A model generated the notes under the pieces. It had not been told where the DNA came from, ran no database searches, and worked only from the letters and a program-made list of their open reading frames with translations. 5,911 nucleotides of DNA, from assembly GCA_018813405.1 (NCBI GenBank), contig JAHJBW010000098.1, positions 1-5,911 on the forward strand, written 5' to 3'. Of the stretch, positions 1-4,586 are shown one piece after another. Position numbers and translations under genes: made by a program. Every line of letters starts with the position of its first letter. The first letter of the stretch is position 1. This DNA comes from Candidatus Margulisiibacteriota bacterium (GTDB taxonomy: Bacteria; Margulisbacteria; WOR-1; XYC2-FULL-46-14; JAHJBW01).

Positions 1-130
1 CATTTCGCCCAGGAATTTTTAATATAAAATCATAATTCCAACATTCAGAAGTTGAGTCCTTCTTCAGCCACTCTTCCAACTTACTTCTGTCATCCATGCT
101 CTTAATGTTTATAGTAGTTAAATCTTGCAT
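1..130 (-). CDS. partial hypothetical protein, N-terminal part only, runs off the left edge
   Basis: On the minus strand an open frame runs from an ATG at 130-128 to the window edge and gives 43 residues without a stop. The product is charged and amphipathic: DDRSKLEEWLKK is followed by an aromatic stretch, CWNYDF, and then KIPGRN. It has the feel of real protein, but I recognise no family. The same frame stays open further upstream (residues DERYGWIDE) as far as the C tract at 157-167, so the true N-terminus may lie beyond that tract. The region is clearly more AT-rich than the genes on the right side of the window. No convincing Shine-Dalgarno precedes the ATG. It would lie downstream of the ParB-like gene on the same strand. 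Function unknown. Confidence 0.4.
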   Translation of the reverse strand, partial: MQDLTTINIKSMDDRSKLEEWLKKDSTSECWNYDFILKIPGRN

Positions 131-156
131 TTCATCAATCCATCCATATCTTTCAT

Positions 157-167
157 CCCCCCCCCCC
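157..167. repeat. homopolymeric C tract (11 C; poly-G on the minus strand)
   Basis: Eleven consecutive C residues lie between the ParB-like gene and the partial reading frame at the left edge. Read on the minus strand, an ATG at 188-186 opens a frame that meets TGA just after the G run. Removing one G would join that ATG to the frame that continues to the window edge. Tracts of this kind are prone to slipped-strand length change and also to sequencing error. Confidence 0.8.
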
Positions 168-190
168 AAATGTTTGCCGGGCAAACATTT
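168..190. repeat. perfect palindrome, 11-bp arms around a single G
   Basis: AAATGTTTGCC, one central G, then GGCAAACATTT: a perfect inverted repeat directly abutting the C tract and ending 7 nt from the stop codon of the ParB-like gene. As RNA it would form a hairpin with almost no loop, so a DNA-level role (protein operator, or a site extruded as a cruciform) is at least as likely as a terminator. On the minus strand it is followed by a G run rather than a T run, which argues against a standard intrinsic terminator for the ParB-like gene. Confidence 0.75.
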
Positions 191-197
191 TGAAAAG

Positions 198-977
198 CTA
201 GAATATTTCGTCTAATTTTTCATTGATAGCGCTAAAAACTGCAGATATTTTACCCTCAGGGTTGTAGTTTACCTCAATCCTAATAGACTTTTTGCGCGGT
301 TCAATCCTCACCCTCGACCCATCCTTCAGCTCCCTCACCTCCGGCGAAAATACCGGTATAGGCGACTTGCCCTTCAATGACATTATATACGCTATGCTCA
401 CAATGTCCTCCGCCCCTATCTTGTCCTTCAATATCTTCGCCAATATCTTGAGCACCAAATCCGGGTCCTCTGCATACTGCGCCAGCGTCCTGGCATGCCT
501 TATACATATCTTGTCCGCCCTCAACGCCCTCAAAACCTCTTTCGGCAAAGTGAATATCTTCAAAAGCTCCGATACCCTCCCACGACTGCGCCCCAACGCC
601 TTCGCCACATCAATTGCCTGCATGTCGTATGAGTTCACCAAAAGATGAATTACCTCCGCCTCCTCCATAGGCAGTAAATTGCGCCGCACCAGATTCGCTA
701 TCATCTCCATGCGCAACGCTTCCCTGTCCTTGTGAACATCCACCACCACCGCGGGCACAAGGGTTGAAGGATCCGCCCCCAGTTCGTCCAACGCCATCAC
801 CCGCCGGTTGCCGTCTATGATGATGTACTCACTGCCAGACTTTCTTACCACTATGGGGAAAACAATGCCTTCGGATTCGATGGAGGTCTTTAGCTCTTCC
901 AGGTCGTAACGCAAGTCTTTCCTTAGTTGGGGGGAGGAGTGATTAAGTTTGTCTAGCCTTATTTGGGCGATCTTCAT
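198..977 (-). CDS. ParB/Spo0J/RepB-family DNA-binding protein
   Basis: Predicted 259-residue ParB-superfamily protein, a class that binds DNA at specific sites and in its best-known members loads as a CTP-dependent clamp. The N-terminal ParB/sulfiredoxin-like fold spans about residues 1-90 and carries IIDGNRRVMALDELGA (53-68), the counterpart of the ParB GERRxRA nucleotide-binding box. The second conserved box is ANLVRRNLLPMEEA (94-107), followed by a helix-turn-helix around 119-143 (AIDVAKALGRSRGRVSELL). The C-terminus (about 220-259) is a basic strand-rich segment that could dimerise. The GNRR and NLVRR forms depart from the chromosomal GERR and ENxQR consensus, so an accessory or mobile-element ParB-like protein is likelier than the housekeeping one. 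No parA is in view. I prefer the ATG at 977: GGGGG lies 8 nt upstream inside the end of a repeat. A GTG at 986, overlapping the preceding stop as GTGA, is the alternative and would add three residues. Confidence 0.85.
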   Translation of the reverse strand: MKIAQIRLDKLNHSSPQLRKDLRYDLEELKTSIESEGIVFPIVVRKSGSEYIIIDGNRRVMALDELGADPSTLVPAVVVDVHKDREALRMEMIANLVRRNLLPMEEAEVIHLLVNSYDMQAIDVAKALGRSRGRVSELLKIFTLPKEVLRALRADKICIRHARTLAQYAEDPDLVLKILAKILKDKIGAEDIVSIAYIMSLKGKSPIPVFSPEVRELKDGSRVRIEPRKKSIRIEVNYNPEGKISAVFSAINEKLDEIF

Positions 978-979
978 GC

Positions 980-1132
980 AACTCACCCCCTTTGTCCCCC
1001 TCTCTTACTTGCCCCGAGAGAAATCGAGGGGGAAAGAGAGGGGGAATGACCTAGTAGATACTGATTATCCCCTCTATTTTTAAGAGAGGGGCTTTGGGCT
1101 GAAGTTTGGCTGGAGGAAATTTGGGGTGAGTT
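980..1132. repeat. terminal-inverted-repeat element, copy 1 (MITE-like)
   Basis: A 153-bp unit beginning AACTCACCCC and ending GGGGTGAGTT, a perfect 10-bp terminal inverted repeat. Positions 995-1046 are identical to 1526-1577 of copy 2 (52 bp). Inside, CCCCCTCTCTT (996-1006) pairs with AAGAGAGGGGG (1034-1044), and a second weaker hairpin (CCCCTCT / AGAGGGG) lies near 1069-1091. An imperfect duplicate of the end, GGGGTAAGTT, follows at 1135-1144. There is no transposase gene inside and no clear target-site duplication. On the minus strand the unit is read through as the C-terminal tail of the DUF559 protein, and its end carries that gene's stop codon and the ribosome binding site for the ParB-like gene. 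Confidence 0.85.
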
Positions 1133-1510
1133 AAGGGGTAAGTTCAAAGCACCCTTCAACCTCCTCACCACCTCTTCAATATCACCTATTACTTCAACAT
1201 TCTTAATACGCATTACTCTGAACCCCATTGTTTTAAGAGCATAATCTCTGGCTTGGTCGTACTTTTTTCTCTTGTCATGTATTCCCCCATCCAACTCTAC
1301 TATCAAGCCGGCCTCGTGGCAATAGAAATCTGCTACAAAAAATTTATTTTGTCCCTTCCAGGTAAAGACTACTGGATATTGTCTTAGAAACTTTTTTCCG
1401 TCCAACTTGCGATTTCGGACTACCTTCCACAACACGTGTTCCGCCTCAGTCTGCTCCCTGCGTAGCTTACGGACGGTTTCTTTAACTAGTTTGCTGTTGC
1501 GCTTTCTTAT
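983..1510 (-). CDS. DUF559 / Vsr-like endonuclease-domain protein with a repeat-encoded tail
   Basis: The core matches the DUF559 family, small proteins with the restriction-endonuclease-like fold of very-short-patch-repair nucleases. Numbering from the GTG at 1435, the hallmark run covers residues 35-52 (ADFYCHEAGLIVELDGG), with Asp36, Glu47 and Asp49 as likely PD-(D/E)xK metal ligands. It is followed by the helix KYDQARDYALKTMGFRVMRI. Family members usually have about 25 more N-terminal residues of the type RKLRREQTEAEHVLW, and these are encoded in frame upstream as far as 1510, where an in-frame TGA lies just beyond. No ATG exists there; ATA at 1510-1508 sits 6 nt after the GGGGG of the repeat end, so the original start may be mutated or displaced. 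Without it translation would start at GTG 1435 and lack the first helix. The last 49 residues (Ser/Pro-rich) are encoded by repeat copy 1. No DNA substrate or target is known for it. Family call firm, start uncertain, activity unproven. Confidence 0.75.
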   Translation of the reverse strand: MRKRNSKLVKETVRKLRREQTEAEHVLWKVVRNRKLDGKKFLRQYPVVFTWKGQNKFFVADFYCHEAGLIVELDGGIHDKRKKYDQARDYALKTMGFRVMRIKNVEVIGDIEEVVRRLKGALNLPLNSPQISSSQTSAQSPSLKNRGDNQYLLGHSPSLSPSISLGASKRGGQRG

Positions 1511-1665
1511 AACTCACCCCCTGTATCCCCCTCTCTTACTTGCCCCGAGAGAAATCGAGGGGGAAAGAGAGGGGGAACAAGCTAATAAATACAGGCTAGC
1601 CCTTCTCTTCCTAAGAGAGGGGCTTTAAAAGAATATTATACAACAAAGGATCGATGGGGTGAGTT
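1511..1665. repeat. terminal-inverted-repeat element, copy 2 (MITE-like)
   Basis: A 155-bp unit in the same orientation as copy 1, with the same ends (AACTCACCCC at 1511-1520, GGGGTGAGTT at 1656-1665) and the shared 52-bp core at 1526-1577. The outer hairpin arms CCCCCTCTCTT and AAGAGAGGGGG are conserved. A second hairpin at about 1598-1624 pairs AGCCCTTCTCTT with AAGAGAGGGGCT, with one G-T mismatch. The middle and right parts have diverged from copy 1 while the stem-forming sequences are retained. It ends exactly where the DUF559 reading frame opens, one base from its putative ATA start codon. Confidence 0.85.
1635..1640 (-). promoter_or_regulatory. possible -10 element for the DUF559 / ParB-like pair
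   Basis: On the minus strand a perfect TATAAT occurs inside repeat copy 2, upstream of the DUF559 frame. I find no good -35 hexamer at 16-18 nt; the nearest TTAACT is 21 nt away. It is a weak candidate for a promoter carried by the repeat. Confidence 0.25.
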
Positions 1666-1694
1666 AAGAACCAAACACAGCGAGGAAATCTCTC

Positions 1695-1735
1695 TTCAAG
1701 GTCAGAAATTGTGACCTTGAAAACTGGACAGTTTT
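1695..1735. repeat. two overlapping inverted repeats in the 3' region of the small gene
   Basis: TTCAAGGTCA (1695-1704) pairs with TGACCTTGAA (1712-1721) across a 7-nt loop, and AAAACTG (1720-1726) pairs with CAGTTTT (1729-1735) across GA. The two hairpins share bases 1720-1721. They lie 26 nt past the stop codon of the minus-strand small gene. The stems are not GC-rich and no long T run follows, so a terminator is possible but not typical; a protein-binding site or a relic of a mobile-element end is equally plausible. Apart from these hairpins I see nothing else in 1667-1760. Confidence 0.55.
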
Positions 1736-1760
1736 ACTTTATCTAAATATTCGTAATACC

Positions 1761-1961
1761 TTAATTCTTCATTTTCGGCAAGTCTACCCCTGGCACCTTG
1801 ACTCCAGGCTGGCCAACTCCCGGGCAATATCCGGGGCCGGTGCTCCAGCTCTTCATGCCGTAATTGCGGCCGCCAACAGGATAAACCCCGCCGAAAGACG
1901 AGAAGAGCAGTATTATGACCGCGAAAACAGCAATGGCTACGGCCAGTACGCGGCCGGACAT
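1761..1961 (-). CDS. small one-helix membrane or exported peptide, 66 residues, unknown function
   Basis: Starts at ATG 1961 and ends TAA at 1761. Residues 5-24 (VLAVAIAVFAVIILLFSSFG) form a strong hydrophobic helix after a short MSGR N-terminus, so this is a membrane anchor or uncleaved signal. The rest is Gly/Pro-rich with one cysteine (Cys46, in GPGYCPGVGQPG) and ends with a Lys-containing tail. The codons are GC-rich in third position, like those of rpsA next door, which supports real coding. An in-frame TAG lies upstream at about 1990 with no other usual start codon in between. There is no strong Shine-Dalgarno. It is transcribed divergently from rpsA across a 48-nt gap. I recognise no family. 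Confidence 0.5.
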   Translation of the reverse strand: MSGRVLAVAIAVFAVIILLFSSFGGVYPVGGRNYGMKSWSTGPGYCPGVGQPGVKVPGVDLPKMKN

Positions 1962-1971
1962 CTTTACCGTC

Positions 1972-2000
1972 TTGCCCGCCCGCGCTTTCTATGGTAATAT
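1972..2000 (+). promoter_or_regulatory. candidate promoter of the rpsA-pyrF operon
   Basis: TTGCCC (1972-1977) and TAATAT (1995-2000) are 17 nt apart, each matching four of six bases of the sigma-70 consensus. Transcription would begin around 2006-2008, two to four bases before the rpsA ATG, giving a nearly leaderless message. This agrees with the absence of a Shine-Dalgarno in front of that ATG. Confidence 0.4.
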
Positions 2001-2009
2001 TAAACAGAC

Positions 2010-3455
2010 ATGACACAAGAATTCGAAGCAACACACATAGAACCCCCAAAGAGTGAAGCGGAAGAAGGCGACGTCGAGGCCCTGATACAGGGCGCCATAA
2101 AAGAACTGGAACAGACCAAAGCCGCCAAACCCGCCGAAGAAAAAATAAAAGTAGAATCTTTCACGGCCACGCCCATTACTCCGGCCGCGAAACCAGCGCC
2201 GGCCGCGCCCGAAAAAAAGGCCGAACCAGTAAAACCAAAGGCCGAGCCCAAAAAAGAAGCGCCCAAAGAGCCCGAATCCCCCTACGCGCAGACCTTTAAG
2301 GAATATAAACAGGGCGATATCATAACAGGCAAGGTCGCCAGAGTTGACCAATCAAGCGTTCTGGTCGACATAGGCTACAAAGCCGACGGCATCATCACCA
2401 ACGACGAGATCAGGTCCAGCGACCAGCTCAAGGTCGGGGACACCATAAAGGTCTATATCGACAACCTGGAGAACAAAGAAGGCTATGTCGAGCTTTCCAA
2501 AAAGAAGGCCGACTTTGAAGCGGGCTGGCATCTGGCCAACGAGGCCTTCAAGTCAAAAAAACTTCTGCAGGCAAAAGTGACCAGCGCTGTAAGGGGCGGC
2601 CTGGTAGTGGAATGCGAAGGCATCCACGGCTTTGTCCCCGCCTCGCAGGTGTCCAGAAAGCCCGGCACAGAGCTGGAATCCCTTAAAGGCCAGACCATTC
2701 CCGTAAAGGTCATCGAGGTCAACCGCCGCCAGGGCAAGGTAATTATGTCCAATAGGAGCGCCGCCGGCGAAAAAGAACGCGAAGACGCGAAAAAGCTTAT
2801 CAATGAGCTAGAGGTCGGCCAGACCAGGCGTGGAAAGGTCTCCAGCCTCAAGAACTTTGGCGCCTTTGTCGACCTGGGCGGCATAGAAGGACTTGTCCAC
2901 CTGTCCGAACTTTCCTGGAAACGCGTCAAAAACCCCGGCGATGTTCTAAAAGTAGGACAAGAGCTCGACGTCTTTGTCCTGGGCGTTGACAAGGTCAACA
3001 ACAAAATTGCCCTGGGACTTAAAGAACTTCAGCCCGACCCGTGGGAGACCGTGAAAGAAAAATACAAACCCGGCGCCATCGTAAAAGGCAGAGTCGCCAG
3101 GCTGGTCAAATTCGGCGCTTTCGTTGAGCTTGACGAATATCTCGAAGGCCTGGTCCATATAAGCGAGCTTTCCACGCGCTCTGTCCGCAATCCCGAAGAC
3201 GCGGTAAAACCCGGCGACGAGGTGGAAGTTAAGATACTAAGGGTACTGCCCGACGAACAAAAGATAGGCCTTTCCATAAAAGAAGCCCTGCTGGACAAAG
3301 AAAGAAAACAGGTCCAGGAAAAACAGGCCGAAGCGTCCAAAATAACCATTGGCGACATAATAGCCGAAAAACAAAGACAAAAGGCCGAAACAGAAGAGGA
3401 CGAAGAACAGGTCGAAGGCAAACCCGACACAAATGAAGTTCCTTCAGAAGCTTGA
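2010..3455 (+). CDS. rpsA: 30S ribosomal protein S1, four S1 domains
   Basis: 481-residue S1 protein, which binds mRNA on the small ribosomal subunit and helps bring weakly structured leaders to the decoding site. Four OB-fold S1 domains can be placed at about 101-167, 184-248, 267-337 and 354-424. The third and fourth have the classic KNFGAFVDLGGIEGLVHLSELS and VKFGAFVELDEYLEGLVHISELS signatures. The first two are more divergent, as is usual for the ribosome-binding domains. This is shorter than the six-domain enterobacterial form and like that of many other phyla. Residues 1-95 are unusual: an acidic start, then a low-complexity Ala/Pro/Lys/Glu stretch (about 36-90). The C-terminus (425-481) is a charged, probably helical and disordered tail. 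An in-frame TAA at 2001-2003 fixes ATG 2010 as the first possible start; no Shine-Dalgarno precedes it. The gene overlaps pyrF by 23 nt. Confidence 0.95.
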   Translation: MTQEFEATHIEPPKSEAEEGDVEALIQGAIKELEQTKAAKPAEEKIKVESFTATPITPAAKPAPAAPEKKAEPVKPKAEPKKEAPKEPESPYAQTFKEYKQGDIITGKVARVDQSSVLVDIGYKADGIITNDEIRSSDQLKVGDTIKVYIDNLENKEGYVELSKKKADFEAGWHLANEAFKSKKLLQAKVTSAVRGGLVVECEGIHGFVPASQVSRKPGTELESLKGQTIPVKVIEVNRRQGKVIMSNRSAAGEKEREDAKKLINELEVGQTRRGKVSSLKNFGAFVDLGGIEGLVHLSELSWKRVKNPGDVLKVGQELDVFVLGVDKVNNKIALGLKELQPDPWETVKEKYKPGAIVKGRVARLVKFGAFVELDEYLEGLVHISELSTRSVRNPEDAVKPGDEVEVKILRVLPDEQKIGLSIKEALLDKERKQVQEKQAEASKITIGDIIAEKQRQKAETEEDEEQVEGKPDTNEVPSEA

Positions 3456-4197
3456 AGAAGCCTCTAAAAAGAACAAAAGCCTGCTTTGCGTGGGCCTGGA
3501 CCCCGACCTTTCCAAAATACCCAGGAATTTCCGCGATAAGCTGGACCCCATTTTTGAGTTCAACAAAAACATCATAAACCAGACAAAAGACTACGTCTGC
3601 GCCTACAAGCCCAACGCGGCATTTTACGAAGCCCTGGGCAACCCGGGGACCGAAAGCCTGAAGCGGACCATCGAATATGTGAAGGTGTTCGGCATTCCCG
3701 TCATCCTCGACGCCAAACGCGGCGACATAGGCAACTCGTCGGCAGCCTATGCCAAAGCCGCCTTCGATGTTTTGCGCGCCGACGCCATTACGGTAAGCCC
3801 CTACATGGGCAAAGACTCCGTCCAACCCTTCCTGGACTACCGCGACAAAGGCGTCTTTGTGCTGTGCCTCACCTCCAATGAAGGTTCAAGGGATTTTCAG
3901 GCTTTCATGTACATGAAAGTCGCGGAAGCCGTGTCCAAATGGAACAATAATGGCAATTGCGGGCTGGTGGTCGGCGCTACCAGGCCGGAGCAGTTAAAAG
4001 AAATAAGCGCGGTCTCCGGCGATATGCCTATTTTAATACCCGGCGTTGGCGCGCAACAGGGAGACCTGGAAGCCGTGGTAAAGAACGGCGGGCCGCGCCC
4101 CATAATCAATTCTTCCCGGGGGATAATCTACGATAAAGATCCGCATCGCGCGGCCAAAGAACTAAGGGACAGGATCAACGAACTGCTTTCTTCTTAG
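3433..4197 (+). CDS. pyrF: orotidine 5'-phosphate decarboxylase
   Basis: 254-residue TIM-barrel enzyme that decarboxylates OMP to UMP, the last step of de novo pyrimidine synthesis, in the cytoplasm. Signatures in order: LLCVGLDPD (17-25) for the first strand, the substrate lysine in AYKPNAAFYE (57-66), the catalytic ILDAKRGDIG (91-100) with Asp93, Lys95 and Asp98, the LIPGVGAQQGD loop (201-211), and the phosphate-binding NSSRGI (226-231). Sequence style and length fit the longer type-2 subfamily (about 250-280 residues) rather than the about 230-residue type. ATG 3433 gives the normal family N-terminus (MKFLQKLEEA) and lies inside the end of rpsA in another frame. With no strong Shine-Dalgarno, translation is probably coupled to that of rpsA. 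The 3' end overlaps the 3' end of queF. Confidence 0.95.
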   Translation: MKFLQKLEEASKKNKSLLCVGLDPDLSKIPRNFRDKLDPIFEFNKNIINQTKDYVCAYKPNAAFYEALGNPGTESLKRTIEYVKVFGIPVILDAKRGDIGNSSAAYAKAAFDVLRADAITVSPYMGKDSVQPFLDYRDKGVFVLCLTSNEGSRDFQAFMYMKVAEAVSKWNNNGNCGLVVGATRPEQLKEISAVSGDMPILIPGVGAQQGDLEAVVKNGGPRPIINSSRGIIYDKDPHRAAKELRDRINELLSS

Positions 4198-4570
4198 GAT
4201 ATCGGGCCGTAACGTTAATTGAGATCCCGCCGCGCGCGTTAAAATTACCGACAACCTCCGCCCTTTTGGGCTGGCAGGCCTTTACCACGTCTTCTAGCAC
4301 CTTGTTGACCACGTTTTCATTAAAGATGCCCAGCTCACGGTAAGCCAAAAAGTACATTTTGAGCGACTTTAGCTCCAGACAAAGCTTTTCCGGCACATAG
4401 CGTATGGTTATGGCGCCAAAGTCCGGCAAACCCGTCCTGGGACAAATGGACGTAAATTCCGGTATCACTATTTCTATTTCATACTGTTTGTAACTGTTAA
4501 AAAATGTAAGTATGTCAGGCAGTTTTTCTTTGATGCCGGCCTCCGAATGCTTTTTTGTGTACTCTATCAT
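4175..4570 (-). CDS. queF: NADPH-dependent 7-cyano-7-deazaguanine reductase (preQ0 reductase), unimodular type
   Basis: 131-residue T-fold enzyme that reduces the nitrile of preQ0 to the aminomethyl group of preQ1, a precursor of queuosine in tRNA. The catalytic segment EFTSICPRTGLPDFGAI (38-54) carries the nucleophile Cys43, which forms the thioimide, and the proton donor Asp50, with the 7-residue spacing known for the family. The QueF-specific motif for NADPH binding is ELKSLKMYF (66-74). Length matches the short Bacillus-type enzyme rather than the two-domain enterobacterial form. The start is clear: AGGAGG ends 8 nt before ATG 4570, and the TAG stop of the HD-domain gene overlaps this Shine-Dalgarno. 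Other queuosine genes are not in view. The 3' end overlaps pyrF tail to tail by 23 nt. Confidence 0.95.
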   Translation of the reverse strand: MIEYTKKHSEAGIKEKLPDILTFFNSYKQYEIEIVIPEFTSICPRTGLPDFGAITIRYVPEKLCLELKSLKMYFLAYRELGIFNENVVNKVLEDVVKACQPKRAEVVGNFNARGGISINVTARYPKKKAVR

Positions 4571-4571
4571 T

Positions 4572-4586
4572 ATCGTATCCTCCTAT
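4572..4586 (-). promoter_or_regulatory. strong Shine-Dalgarno of queF, merged with the upstream stop codon
   Basis: On the minus strand TATAGGAGGATACG contains a full AGGAGG, and the TAG stop of the HD-domain gene (4585-4583) overlaps its first bases. Terminating ribosomes would be placed directly at the queF start, which suggests coupled translation of the two genes. Confidence 0.7.

Noticed and set aside
168..190. Intrinsic terminator of the ParB-like gene
   Set aside because: On that strand the hairpin is followed by a G run, not a T run, and the loop would be a single base.
292..648. 118-residue plus-strand open frame across the ParB-like gene
   Set aside because: Antisense shadow of a strongly supported ParB-family frame; the product has no domain logic and no ribosome binding site.
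1407..1628. Plus-strand open frame across the DUF559 start and repeat copy 2
   Set aside because: It reads a repeat and the antisense of the nuclease; arginine/leucine-rich low-complexity product.
980..1665. CRISPR array
   Set aside because: Only two repeat copies of about 154 bp separated by a gene; no short regular repeat-spacer pattern and no cas genes.
980..1665. Insertion sequence with its own transposase
   Set aside because: The gene between the repeats belongs to the DUF559 nuclease family, not to a transposase family, and no target-site duplication is visible.
1702..2049. 115-residue minus-strand frame overlapping the small membrane peptide
   Set aside because: Lies in another frame over a GC-rich gene and runs into the start of rpsA; the 1761-1961 frame has the better codon pattern and a coherent helix.
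2483..3004. Long minus-strand frames inside rpsA (also 1989-2351, 2946-3158, 3029-3430, 3229-3825)
   Set aside because: Antisense shadows of rpsA and pyrF: Ser/Phe/Gly-rich products with no recognisable domains.
4171..4200. Shared bidirectional terminator between pyrF and queF
   Set aside because: The genes overlap, and I find no GC-rich stem with flanking T and A runs there.
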